Of a DNA stretch of 64,000 nucleotides, positions 1 through 12,100 are shown piece after piece. Numbering within the stretch: the first letter of the stretch is position 1; each line of letters opens with the position of its first letter. Source of the DNA: Parelaphostrongylus tenuis (Eukaryota; Nematoda; Chromadorea; Rhabditida; Metastrongylidae); NCBI GenBank assembly GCA_019055375.1, contig JAHQIW010004658.1:124001-188000 (forward strand), given 5' to 3'. Under the pieces are notes generated by a model. The model was given only the letters and a program-made list of their open reading frames with translations. It had not been told where the DNA came from and ran no database searches. A program made the position numbers and the translations under genes.

Positions 1-173
1 TATACTGTTTTGAGCGAGGTCTCAAAAACACTCGAAAGAAAAGGCATGAATCGTGGAAGTCTCTTGAGTAATTCTCCTTGTCTAAGTGAAAAAGGTGTTC
101 AATTAGCTCACTCTGCATTAGCACTGACGTTTGATTAGATATTTTATTTAAAAAAGCATTACAAAAAAACTAA

Positions 174-452
174 AGGATAAAGCTCTCCACATTAATAGCT
201 CCCTAAATGATGCACTATGGATTAGTCCTCACCAAGCATCATCTAGAGTGACTGACTGAGTGCATTTCTGGCCTTCACAATCACTCGAAATGTCGCCTAC
301 CAATGTATCATATAAAGCTACTACCCTCCCACGCATGTCTGACACCAACTCGCCGATCCAGGAGGAATGGAAGGCTGGGTGAGCCTGGGCGTGAGGTCGA
401 ACCACTGCTCACGTGTATCGCAGGGCACCTCTAACCAATAAGCCGTAAGCGT
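174..452 (-). mobile_element. tRNA-derived SINE, ~300 bp (family S1)
   Basis: Diverged copy: head region with GGTCGAACCACTGC and TCTAACCAATAAGC is the inverse of a tRNA A/B box promoter; body GTGCATTTCTGGCCTTCACAA and tail GGATAAAGCTCTC match the family. Confidence 0.6.
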
Positions 453-554
453 CTTAGAGAAAGTGATAAATGGTCAAAACGCTGAAACAACGCAGGAAAA
501 CAATATAATCACGACCATACAGTAGCTCGCTAGAACATATACGTATAGAAATAT

Positions 555-960
555 TCGGTAGCACCTAAGGGAATTGAGTGGTAAGCAAAAACTCGACCTC
601 AGACGGGAGTTGAACTCGTGTTTCACCCATACCGGGTCGCATACCACCACTACACCACCAGAGCCACTGCTACGCTACCAATCTTTCGAAATATCCTGTC
701 GTAGCTATCAGCGACCAACCTTTCATCCATCGGTTGTGCAAGCACTCATCACATTGAAACCAGTTCAGCGGAGAGCCATTATGTATGAATAAATCTTATG
801 ATTTCCCTACTACTACTGGTTTTTTGCAGTGTGCTAACCCCAGCAAACCTGTGAAAAGGCTAGTTGCTGAACAGCTATGATAGGATCTATCACAGAGTGG
901 TAGCAGAGCGGTGGCCTCGAGCATTCTGGTAACACCTCCAGCGATATGGTGACGATACGA
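555..960. mobile_element. Short tRNA-like element (family N1), inverted dimer
   Basis: Minus tRNA-like half (CGGGAGTTGAACTCGTGTT, then CACTACACCACC) and a decayed plus half at 895-945, with the CTATCAGCGACCAACC spacer typical of the long foldback form. Confidence 0.55.
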
Positions 961-1346
961 ATCAGTTAATCGCTAAGTTCCGTAATCGTAATCTCTACAA
1001 TCGCATTGGTATTATATAGGATTTATAGTACATTGCATGAGTATGATGTAGTGGTCTAGCACTGGAAATGGAATGGCGATGTTAGCACCGTTCCAGATTT
1101 GACCACCTAGCAAAAAAGAACACGTTCACGAGGTAGTTTTCCTCGCTCCCAGAGACTCCCTTCTGAGTTGTCAACACATTCATGACAATGGGCACAGATT
1201 TCACTTTACGAGGGTGCACATGGATCGTGCGATCTATAGCTCGTGAAAAGACCACATATCTATGCAGGAAATATGAAAAAAACAGCAGTAAATGTCTCAC
1301 ATACTATCCTTCTAATCAGAGGTTGCATAAAGATTAATATAAAAGG

Positions 1347-1655
1347 ATAAAGGATAAAGCTCTCGACGTTGATCAATCCGTGAGGGATGCGCCATGCATT
1401 CTACTTCAATTTTTAATTTCGTTTTAAGGTGATTGAATGCATATCTGGCCTTTACAATGACTCGCGGTGGCTTCCCGCTGAACCGAGTCAGTGCTGCTTA
1501 TCTTCCCAGACAAGTCTGAGACCTGTCTGGTACCAATTTACCGACCCCGGAGGGATGGATGGCTTGGTGAGCCATGAGCGCGAGATCGAACCACTGACCT
1601 CGTGTGCGACGCAGGGCACCTCTAACCACTGCGCCATCAGTCTTCCTTAGACCCG
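1347..1655 (-). mobile_element. tRNA-derived SINE S1
   Basis: Full copy. Minus strand starts with a tRNA-like head (GCGCAGTGGTTAGAGGTGCC A box, GTGGTTCGATCTC B box), then a body with CCAAGCCATCCATCC, AGCAGCACTGACTCGG and GGCCAGATATGC, ending GGATTGATCAACG then TTTATCCTT. Confidence 0.85.
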
Positions 1656-1777
1656 TTTTGCCACGTGTAAGACTATCTATAAGTACTTGAGTAGTCTTAC
1701 ACAGCAGTAAATGTCTCACATACTATCCTGACAATGCTGCTCTAAAGAAGGTGAAATCGCCAGAATGCCAGCAGTCG

Positions 1778-1971
1778 ACTCAACTCTTTCGGGACCGTGG
1801 ATCCACGACTTCAGCGTCTCTAATCTTCAACGTGCTGCGTCTAGCAATGGCGTCCAATGGCGCCTGATATTGTTAGACGCAGCACAATTGGGGTTAGACG
1901 CCACTGTTAGAAGCAACACGTTGAAGCTTAGCAATACAGAGGCTGTGGTTCCACGGTCCCTAAGGGGTTAA
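1778..1971. mobile_element. piggyBac-like MITE, diverged
   Basis: Ends CAACTCTTTCGGGACCGTGG and CCACGGTCCCTAAGGGGTTAA are inverted; the right end keeps TTAA. Inner arms (GTGCTGCGTCTA, TAGACGCAGCAC) also pair. Confidence 0.6.
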
Positions 1972-1975
1972 GATA

Positions 1976-2478
1976 TACCAACCTCTTTGAAAAAACACTC
2001 TTTGAAAAGGTAGTTTTTACGATGGTTTCCATTTTTCATTTAACATTCCACAGTTTGGTGAAAGTCCGCCTGCCTTTTCGATCTAGTCAAAGAGTGAATG
2101 TATCACGCGAATTACAGCCGAAAATGTTTTTATGAACATACAAGAACTTCAGCATCGGCTAAAGCCAGTGTCACTGCCATTATCACACATTGTAACAGTC
2201 CACCATCATCATTCAAAGCGGTTACCTGGAATCAAGAATGAACAGATGAAGAGGATTTCTCTAGAGTCATCGCGCAATTGCATCTATCTCGACATTTGAG
2301 AACTTTTTCGGAGGAGGAATTACCACTAATGAAATTCAACGAATTCCCACGTGGATCGAAACAATCTTCACCTTAGACCTTTGAACAGTACTTATAGATA
2401 CTATGAACTGATGAGCTCTCAAGAAACAATTCAGTAGCAACCCCTTCGCTACGACATGTATACTATGCAGCCCTCAAT
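1976..2478. other. No feature recognised
   Basis: AT-rich sequence between the piggyBac-like MITE and the ribozyme dimer. No convincing ORF or splice pattern. Confidence 0.5.
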
Positions 2479-2554
2479 TAACATCTGATATGCCTGATAA
2501 TCATTATTTGAGCCACGCATGTCAGTGGTCTGTCAATGAGGGCTGACTTATAGA

Positions 2555-2597
2555 GCCCAATACACGTGTTTCGATCTTGCGATCTCGTCAGTCGGGC
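2555..2597 (-). ncRNA. Hammerhead ribozyme motif, intact core
   Basis: Minus strand: GCCCGA, CTGACGA, GATC-GCAA-GATC, GAAA, CACGTG, TA, TTGGGC. Stem I has one G-U pair. All conserved catalytic bases are present. Confidence 0.85.
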
Positions 2598-3008
2598 AGT
2601 TACACTTTCTCGTCTTTTGCTAATCTCTGTGGGTGCTCCAGTCCCCACACTAAGAGTTAGCGACGACGAACGCATTACACTCTATGTCCAGTGAAAATCT
2701 CACCCAACACAGAGTGTTGTACACTCGATTGCTCTTGGCTGGTATATTCAATATATCATATCTTTTGTTTCGAGTGTTTTCTTGAGACCACTATATCGAT
2801 ATGCCTGATAATCATTATTTGAGCCACGCATGTCACTGGTCTGTCAATGAAGGCTGACTTATAGTGGCTGAGGGCAATCAAGTGTACAACACTCTGTGTT
2901 CGGTGATAATTTCAATGGACATAGAGTGTAAAACGTTCGTCGTTGCTAACTCTTAGTGTGGGGACTAGAGCACCCACAGAGATTAGCAAAAGACGAGAAA
3001 GGGTAACT

Positions 3009-3050
3009 GCCCGACTAACGAGACCGCAAGACGAAACACGTGTATCGGGC
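3009..3050 (+). ncRNA. Hammerhead ribozyme motif, core mutated
   Basis: GCCCGA, CTAACGA (core G to A), shortened stem II, GAAA, CACGTG, TA, TCGGGC. The core change should abolish cleavage. Confidence 0.75.
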
Positions 3051-3271
3051 TCTATAAGTCAGCCCTCTTTAATAGACCACTGACATGCGTGGCTCAAATA
3101 ATGATTATCAGGCATATTGAAATTTGAGTAGTGGTCTTATGAAAACACTCGAAACAAAAGATATAACATCTGATAATTTTCTCTTAGTAAAAATGTGCTT
3201 TCAAAAGTCTTTGTCATCACTGAATAATAAGATAGCATCGAAAGTAATTCTGTAAAGGCATTGTTAGTAAA

Positions 3272-3571
3272 TTAAAGACCGATAAATTCTTCGTACCTGT
3301 CCCAATCACCCCTCAGCCAAAAACAAACTGCCGTAATGAAAAGGTTGTAGACTAGTTTGATTCGATCTTTGGTTTTCATTTCGGCAGACAATATACGAAC
3401 CTCAATTTCAAAGGTACACTGACTATACTTGTGTACCATAACACAAGTTCTGATCATCGATAATACTTGCTCTTCGATTTCCACAGTTTCCGGGATCCCT
3501 ACGAGTTTCAGCTGAAACGCCGGAGTAATCATCAAGACATAATCATATGAAGAACAACCAATGAAAACCAA
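3272..3571 (-). other. Unassigned 99-codon minus-strand open frame
   Basis: Open frame without clear splice sites. The middle (EEQVLSMIRTCVMVHKYSQ, then FEIEVRILSAE) faintly recalls the beta-strand pattern of RNase PH-fold exosome subunits, but this is too weak to name. It sits between a ribozyme element and a tRNA-derived inverted dimer and may be decayed. Confidence 0.15.
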
Positions 3572-3700
3572 GGATGCTGAAAGGTGAGCAAAACTTTCAA
3601 CCCCAGGCGGGAGCTGAACCCGTATTATCCCACACCAGGGTTGGGGAGACCTGAGTTCAGCTCCTGCATGGGTTGAAAGTTTGGTATATCACTCAGCTTT
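3565..3700. mobile_element. N1 tRNA-like inverted dimer
   Basis: CAGGCGGGAGCTGAACCCG faces GTTCAGCTCCTGCATGG around a short centre; outer arms GATGCTGAAAGGTGAGC and ATATCACTCAGC. Confidence 0.65.
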
Positions 3701-3785
3701 TTAAAATATCCAGTTATAACAACATAGAGCAGCTATAAGAGAGCTAAAATCAAAAATTTCCATAAAAAAACTTGATTATTTCTCA

Positions 3786-4640
3786 CTACGAGGGAAGGTA
3801 TGAGAAAGCGATCTCATTCGCTGGATAGGAACTTTTCATAGGAGTGTTAGTAATCATTCGAAAGCTGATACTTGACTCTACAGCTCCATATCGCCGGTGT
3901 TCCACAACACCCCTTAAAAAGGCTCTGGCATTGAGACCAAAAATCATGTTCCACACTCGCCTTTTGCCTTCATTTTTATCACGCGTATAATTCGCAGGGA
4001 GGACGAAAAGCATATGAATGTGTAAAAAAATTTTCGTAGCATCTTAGTCAATCGTTTTATCAGGAGTTTCTTCCGACGTTGAGGAAAAATTCTTAAATGA
4101 ATGGAAAAAACATGCCTCACCTCGCCACTGCCACGCCCCCTGCCACGGCCCTCGTCGAATAACCGGTAAAAAACGCTGCAAAAAATGTAAAACTCGGTCT
4201 TATTTTACATGCTAAACCATAAATTTCATACAATAAGCATATCGCAAGAATCAGAAAACATCACGCTATCAGATGATTACTAATAGCCTAAAGAAAGAGC
4301 TCTGTCCGGCTAGGTTTGAAGCACAAACCAAATACCAGAGGAGATCAAAAGACAAAGGAGCTTTCTGGAAACAAGCACATTTTTGGTTTTTTGAGGCTTG
4401 TGTCACAGTTTGACTACTAGCACTCTGAGGAAGGAGTTTTGTGCAACGAAACATAAGCGAGATAAGAGAAAAACACGCTTGGTTTTATGCAACATGATTT
4501 TATTCTGGATGTTACAATGTTATAAAGGGGTGATCTGAAAAACCGGCGACACGGGGCTGTTGCCACAAATCTCAGCTTTCGAATGGTTACTAACAGCCCT
4601 ACGAGAAGTTTTTATCCAGCGATTGATATGGATTTCTGAT
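3786..4640. repeat. Repeat family R4, two partial copies
   Basis: ATCTCATTCGCTGGATAGG, TTAGTAATCATTCGAAAGC, CATATCGCCGGTGTTC at 3786-3920; AACTCCTTCCTCAGAGTGC-type block (inverse) near 4430; another start at 4530-4640. Confidence 0.6.
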
Positions 4641-4994
4641 CCGCTACCTCCTAATCACAAAGGAAAAAAACTCATCTACACCGAGATCTTATCCAGAAAG
4701 ATTACTAACCGATAACGCGGCTTCAGAGAATTCGCCGTTAGCATCTTCGATAGGTCCATATCTATAATACTTATATCTTCTTGATGCATAGAAACAGAGT
4801 CCAAAAAATCTTATGTAGGAAACTATCATACACTCTAGCAAGTACTTTCGTCTCGCCAAATTCGACATAGGCAGATCCTGGAGATTGATCGAAAACACGG
4901 CATTTCATACCTGCAAACTGGCCTTTCAATCAAAGCCAACTCTTTATTTTACCGCCATTATAGCAACGCCGTGACGTGATAATTACCTATCCAA

Positions 4995-5120
4995 GGACCT
5001 GAGTGATAAGCAGAAGTTTCGAACCCGGCAGGAGTTGAACCCGAGTTCCATTGATATCGATGGAGCGCACTGCGACTACAACGAGACCACCGTTCCCCTA
5101 CCACTTCAACATTGCGTATC
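4995..5120 (-). mobile_element. N1 tRNA-like element
   Basis: Minus orientation: CTGAGTGATAAGCAGAAG tail, CAGGAGTTGAACCCG inverse B box. Confidence 0.55.
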
Positions 5121-5149
5121 ACTCAGCATCGTTGGATATCATGTCATTG

Positions 5150-5536
5150 ACCGGCTGACTTCCGCGGACCCAAATTGGGCGTATTCAGTTGGCAAGGGCC
5201 CGCACCGCCAGCATGGGGACGGCTCCACCCCCTCCTCTCCCCACCCTTTCGATACTCAAACCTCAGCGTGGCAATCAATGCCCATCTCACTCCTCTGCCT
5301 CTCAACACCCGTCGATGAGGATCCTTCTATAACGTTAAGAGATCGAACCAGCAACACTCTTCCAGATGGACGGGCGCCGAGTAGCAGAGAGGAGTGAGAC
5401 CTACAATGATGGTTCATATCGAGGTTAGAGTCGTGGAGTCGCGAAAGGAGAGGGGATGAAACCGCTTCCATACCCGCGATTGGAGTTGCCCTTCCAATTG
5501 GACACGCCCAGTCTGGGTCCGCGGAAGTCAACCGGT
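5150..5536. mobile_element. Foldback element, ~50-bp inverted ends
   Basis: ACCGGCTGACTTCCGCGG and ACCCAAATTGGGCGT at left; GTCTGGGTCCGCGGAAGTCA and ACCGGTT at right. The 145-codon frame over it is a palindrome artefact. Confidence 0.75.
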
Positions 5537-6110
5537 TAATAAATGAATATGATGAATAGAAGTCTTTCAACGACAAAAAAAACCCACAAATAGGTCGAAA
5601 GTTCGTCGTTCCTGCTTGATCTTCTTCTACATGAGAATTTTCTCGCTTTAGCTGATCTAAGGGGATGGAGAAGTGCGAGTTCACAAATGGCATCGATCGA
5701 GGAACCTTATTCTAAGCTGAGAACAAATAAAAATTGGCCTAAAATTCCAATTATAAGGCTTCTAAACATTGTAAAAACTGACGATACAAGCCGAATTATT
5801 GACGGCATACAGATAGAAACCACTGATATCAAGCATTTACTTGAATGAAAGGTAGGAACATTTCAAACAAAGAACACTTCAGAGACTGAAAAGGGGCTAT
5901 GAAATAACATGGCCGTGCTGAGTAGACGATGTGAATTGACTTCAACTCATTTCCCTATCCATTTTTTGCCACGTAAGCTTTCTATACGACGTCTCAACAC
6001 AAATACAGTGCTAAAAATGCTACTGAATAGTTAAAATTATCACTAGGTAAACGATAATCTCATACCTGAAACAAGGGTAAAACAAGCTTATGAGGGGCTC
6101 AAAACCAATT

Positions 6111-9100
6111 CTATTTGTACAGTCTCGGTCCGAAAATCTTGCTTCCCACACGAACACAGGTGCTTCCTTGAGCGATAGCCGTTTCAAAGTCATCAGACAT
6201 TCCCATCGATAGATGAACTTCATTCGGCTGTCGAGTGGCGCTGTTAGCCCATGCTTCTCTGACTTTATAAAGACGTTCGAAGTCAGGATTGGGAACTAAA
6301 TGGCTGAAATGATCTCGGATTTATTCCCATACTGATTAACCCTTTCGCTATGATGGCGTTTTTCGATTAGATGGCAGTTCGAACGGCTAGGAAAAACATA
6401 CACGCGTTCTTTCCACTGAAAAACCTTAATAGGAGACTCTTTTATATACTCTATCATTTGATGACGCCAGAGTGCCTCAAAAGCCAAAATTTACTCAATA
6501 AACGCAAAACTGTTATTAGGGGAAGCGCCAAACTTCTTAAGCCGTCCGAGGATCAAGGATACGAGTGGATTGCATCGTGTACACTTCATAGCGGAAGAGT
6601 GAGATAATACATTGTGTTAAAGTTCGCCCTGTTTAGGTTTTTTGATACGATTTCTACGTGAAATTGTAAGATTTTGGTGCCGTTCAATTGCACATTACTT
6701 TGCGAATAATTTGGTATACAACTTCCCAACACTTGCTTGGAAAGAGGTATTGTCCTGGAGAGAATTCGCTAGCTACTCAAGCACGATTGGCGCGTAGGGA
6801 GAAATGCTAGTGAAGCGACGCTCAAGATTAGTGAAGCTTTGGGTTATGGGTTGCCGAAAGGACAGCTAATAAGTGGTTCGCGAAGCTCGAACAGTCGAAA
6901 GGTTGAACGAACAGTCTGGAGGATCTCATGAGTATTATTTAAGCCAACATGTCATGCGGTCTATTATGGGCTTTTGTACAAGACCATGCACGTGTTTCGC
7001 CCTTGCATCCTTGTCAGTCGGGCAGGCCCTTCGTCTTTAGCCAGTCCTCTCGGGGGCTCCTATATCCCTCTACATTTAGAGTAGGCGACGACGAACGATT
7101 TAATAGAGGAGTCTGGAGGATCAGTCACGCTCGGGCCGTCCAAAGGAAGTTGATCGATAGGCTGTACTTGAGATAATCGAAGAGAATGCATCATTGACAT
7201 GCCGAATGCTAGTCAATGAGTTCAATTGTTGCCTCAGGACCATCGCCAACATTCTGCACGACTTGGGTAAGGTCTGGAAGAGGTCAAAGTGAGCTTCGCT
7301 AGAATTGTGCGAAGCCCAGAAGCCGTCCTTGTGCAACCGCATTATCGCCTACGTTCCATTGATCTTCTGCGTCACCTCACTAGCACTTTCCCCTACGTGC
7401 CCTTCGTGAATGAATAGCGAGCGAATTCTTCCCTATAACAGCTCCATCTTAAAGCGAGTGTCTTGTACAGAGATGTTCGCAAGAAAATGCGTAATCGAAC
7501 GACACCAAATTCATGCAGTTTTGTTGCAAAACTCATAGTAAGAAACAAAGCAGCACGAATTTCTTACACAACCTACTCTCTGAAAAAGATGAAGTCATTC
7601 TAATAAACTGGTAAGTGAGCAAAACAAAACCCACCTGTTTTCTACGGAGCCGATGGTCATGAAACCAGCAAAATTCAAGTGAGGACAGTTTTCTACTATA
7701 TAGCAAGCGAGATCAGGGGCTTCGGATATCGATAAGCCTATAAATCGGTGTCGGGCAAAAATAGTAATCTCTTTCAACAAACCGAAAATCAAAGAAAGTC
7801 AACTATAAAAGAAATCCCTAGTGGAAAACTTAAGGTCTCACCTCCTTTTTGGTGCTCTTCACTGGTGTTGACCTGTACGAAAACATCCAGTACACTTTGC
7901 CTTTTCTCCATCTCCCTATTGAAGAGATCACAATGCTTCATCGATTCTATGGTTTCCACACAGTACAGCGAAGGTGCCGAGCATAATTTCACTATCTAAA
8001 ATAGAGCCGTAGGTCGAATCAAAATAGCCGCATTAGTTTGATTATCAAAAATAATACTAGGCCATTTCACAAGTTTTGGTACTAGAGCGATAAACACCAG
8101 ATTTATTAACTAAAAGCAATTAAAATATAATATCTTTCAATTCGAGTTTTTTCCTAAGACCACAGCTAAAATTTCAATATGCCTGATAATAATTTTTCAA
8201 GCCAAGCATGTCAGTGATCTGTCAAGGAGGGCTGACTTATATTGAAATTTGAGCTGTGGTTTTGAGAAAAACTCGAATCAAAAGTTATGACATTTTGAAT
8301 ATACCAGCCAAGAGCAATCGAGTGTACAACACTCTATGTTCGGTGAGATTTTCACTGGACATAGAGTGTAAAACGTTCGTCGTCACTAACTCTTAGTGTA
8401 GGAACTGAAGCACCCACAGAGATTAGCAAAAGACGAGAAAGGGTAACTGCCCGACTGACGAGATCGCAAGATCGAAACACGTGTATCGGGCTCTATAAGT
8501 CAGCCCTTCTTGACAGACCACTGACATGTGTGGCTCAAAAAATGATTATCATGCATATTAAAATAGAATAATTTTGGCATCGTTCAAACGCGCATTTTCT
8601 TGTGAACAGGAGCTATACAAGGTTCCTGTATTTGCATTGAGGTGGAGCTGCCGTGGGAACAAATTCGTTAGCTACTCATGACCGATAACGCGTAGGAAAA
8701 AACGCTACCTGAGCGGCGCGCAGGATTGATGGAGCCTCCTGTGGACGGCTCGAGCACGTCTGATCCTCTAGACCGTTCTTTCCAGCTTTGAACTTCGCCA
8801 ACCACTTCCTAGCCGTCCTTTTTGCAACCGTATCGTCGCCCCACACTCTACTTATCGTGAGCGCCGCCTCAATAGCAATTTCCCCAACCCGCCATTCGTG
8901 CATGAATAGCAAGCGAGTTTGTTCCCACAAGAGCTTCATCATAGAGCAAGTATAGGCAAATTGTATATCAAAATTCTCGCAAGAAAATGCTCCATTGAAC
9001 GGTACAAAAATCAGGCAAGTTTGATTACCAATAGCTAATAAATTTGGTGTTTATTGCTTTGGTGTTCAAACTTATTGAACGACCTGATAGCAAAAGCAAG

Positions 9101-12100
9101 GATGCTGAGTGATATGTAAAATACTCGACCCAGGCGGGAGTTGAACCGGTGTTTCAGCCCACGCAGTAACCGGAGTCCAGCTCCCGTGTGGGATCCAACA
9201 TTGTGCATATCACTCGACATTACTGAATAAGAATATAAAGGATAAAACTCTCAGGGTTGATCAAATCCTGGGCGAGATGCCGTGCATACGTCAATTTTAA
9301 CGTTTAGGTCACTAAATGCATATCTGGCCTTACAATGACACGTGGTGGCCTCGCGCTGTATCGAGTCAGTGCTGCTTATCCACCTAGACAAGTCTGGGAC
9401 CAGTCTTCGATTTACCAACCCTGGAGAGTTGGACGGCTTGGTGAGCCATGAACGTGAGGTCAAACCGTCGACCTTGTTTGCCACGCAGAGCATCTCTGAC
9501 CACTGTGTCACACGCGATCATTGGACATTTATAGGTAGACAGACTAATCGAACAGACAGCTTCCAGCCACACAAAAAGACGAAAAGATGCCTCAACTTGT
9601 CGAACAGGTAGTCAGAATACATAATATTCATCTCTAAGATACCAAAAGAAAACCGGCTTTCATTTCTGAACGTCCAAATCGATCCGTTCGGGAACGGATA
9701 CGTCACCGAGTGGGACCAAAGGTGAAATGACTAATTAGGTCTGGCACTCAAAAATTATAATATCTCGATTTGAAGACTTCGCAAGGAGACCAATCCTGAA
9801 CGCCAATCTCATCGAGTTTTGGGCCCTTCTATAAGGAGGTTAACAACAGCACAGCTTATTTCCACTTTTAGATTCGAGTTCTTCTAAATCTAGCTTACTA
9901 CAACTCGATCTCCTGAAGGCAACTGATGGCTTATTACAGTAAGAAATGGACTCAAATCAAATTGGCTATGAAGAAGAAGAAGAAAAATCTTAGCCGAGGC
10001 GAATGAAAAGCCGCTTAACCCTTTAGGGACCATGAGGATTTATGCCTGATGCTCAACGCGCGACGTCAAATCTCACTCAGCTGCTGTATGGCAGCGTCGC
10101 ATCTGGTGGGGAATCAGGCAGTCAGCCAAACATGCATGCACAGACGTGGAGATCCTGCCTGCCTGGACTGCCGCGCAGGCGACGGCGCGACGCCGCCTGC
10201 CTATCAACGCTAGTCCCCAAAGGGTTAAAGGTCACCTTCATTCGTTAATTCAGTGAGCTTTCGAGAAAAAAAAAAGATCTCATACTTTGTTAGACTGAAT
10301 TTTCCCAATGTAATGCCATTTGATGTCTGGACACTTCGTTTGCAAAGCTATTGACTTTTCCTCCAGTTCCTGAAAAGATTTCACAGTAAAATACGATCAA
10401 AATTTCCTCATCACCAAATGTAATGATTGCCAGGAGACGCCACTAAAGCTTTGATATTTAATTCCGGAACTAGCTATGTAACTATGAAGTGCGTGATATA
10501 CAAAGCATTTAACCTCGGGTGGGAGTTGAACCAGCGTCTCATACTTTCCGGAGCGCGTACTACCACCAAACCAAAGAGGCAATTGCTCTGCTCCTATTCA
10601 ATCTCGCTTAAATTTACTCCTAGAGAGGTAGTCAGAGATTTGAGCTTTCGAATGATTACTAACTCTCCTATGTAAAGTTCTTGTGCAGCGAATGAGATTA
10701 ACTTTTCATCTGTGGCCTGACGGACGATGGACACGAACCGACGAGCGCCGTCGTTCCATCCTCCTCCGTATTTTCTCCTGTTCGCCAGCCGTGCATGAGT
10801 AGCAAGCGAATTTGCTCCCAAGACAGCTTCATCTCAAAGCAAGTACGGAGCAAGTTGTAAACCAAAATGTCCGCAAGAAAACGCGCAATCAAACGACACC
10901 AAAAGATGCAACTTAATTGCGATAATCATAATAAGCAAGAGCGCATGTAGCGCAGTGGTTAGAGGTGCTCTGCGTCGAACACGAGGTCAATGGTTCGACC
11001 TCGCGCTCATGGCTCACCAAGCCATCCATTGCTCCTGGGTCGGGAAATTGGTACCAGGCAGGTCTCGGACTTGTCTGGGAGGATAAGCAGCACTGACTCG
11101 GTTCAGCGGGAGGTCAGCGCGAGTCATTGTAAAGGCCAGATATGCATTCAATCACCTCAAACGAAGTTAAACATTGAAGTCGAATGCATGGCGCATCCCT
11201 CAGGGATTGATCAACGCCAAGAGCTTTATCCTTTATTGATCATAATAAAAAACTAAAGCAGCGCGGACCCCTTACACAACTCATTCGTAATATGGAAGAT
11301 TTCTAATGTCTCACGGCCTTTCCGCAGTTTTATAATGTCATAAATACACCTAAGAGAATTGAGGGCGAGCAAAAATCCGACCTCAGGCGGGAGTTGAGCC
11401 CGCATTTCACCCATACCGTGGGTGCGTGCTACTACTAAACCAGCGCGGCGCCGTTTCGCTACCACTCAGATCTTTGGGGTGTATGTATAACATCCTAAAA
11501 CTGCCAAAAAGGATCGAAATATTAGAAATCTCGAGTATTACATATCACAATAGGTGCCAGCTCAACTGGGTTTATATGCGATATTGCTTACCCGACCAAA
11601 CCTGTGAAAGGTTGGTGGCTGATAGCTATGATAGACACACTGAAGGATCAGTGATGGCGAAACGATGCCAAGGTGGTGCAGTGGTAGGAGGCGCCTCCGC
11701 TTAGAGTGAAAAGCGGGTTCAACTCCTGCCTGAGCTCAAATTTTTGCTCACTACTCAGTTCTCCTAGGTGTGTTTATAACGACCTATTAGTAAATTTGAT
11801 AGGACAGCAATAACGTGACGTACCTGAACGTAATTTTCGCCGAAATGTCGTTGACCAACAGCATAGCAGGCCTCGATCAGTTCCGTAGGCTTCGTTTTCG
11901 AGACAGCCACAAGGGTGCAGTGCTCGGAAAGCGGGGACTTTTGGCAAGCATTGCGAATCAAATCCAACACCACCTAGGATGGAGGACGCAAAAGTCCGAT
12001 TCTCAAGAAACTTCAAGAGAAAAAAGAATGATTTCCCAAGGAAAAAGGAAAAAAGTGGAGAAAAGGGAGAAAAAAGGAAACTTAAGAAACTCGAAAATGT

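Larger units (their letters stand above)
2491..3163. mobile_element. Hammerhead element, inverted dimer with 12-bp target duplication
   Basis: Two ~310-bp ribozyme units head to head (3' ends outward), plus a short continuation into a next unit at the right. TAACATCTGATA flanks it exactly (2479-2490 and 3164-3175). Each arm runs from the ribozyme region to GCTCAAATAATGATTATCAG-type ends. Confidence 0.85.
6655..7545. mobile_element. mariner-derived foldback with a nested ribozyme element
   Basis: Left arm reads a mariner-type N-terminal helix-turn-helix region and [10 protein letters not shown] (broken at 6925); right arm from about 7290 is the inverted N-terminal region. The halves are interrupted by a 184-bp hammerhead element (6926-7109) flanked by a 13-bp target duplication, so the reading is continuous when that insert is ignored. 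Confidence 0.7.

Noticed and set aside
5256..5693. 145-codon minus-strand open frame
   Set aside because: Lies over a foldback element; the opposite strand is open for the same reason.
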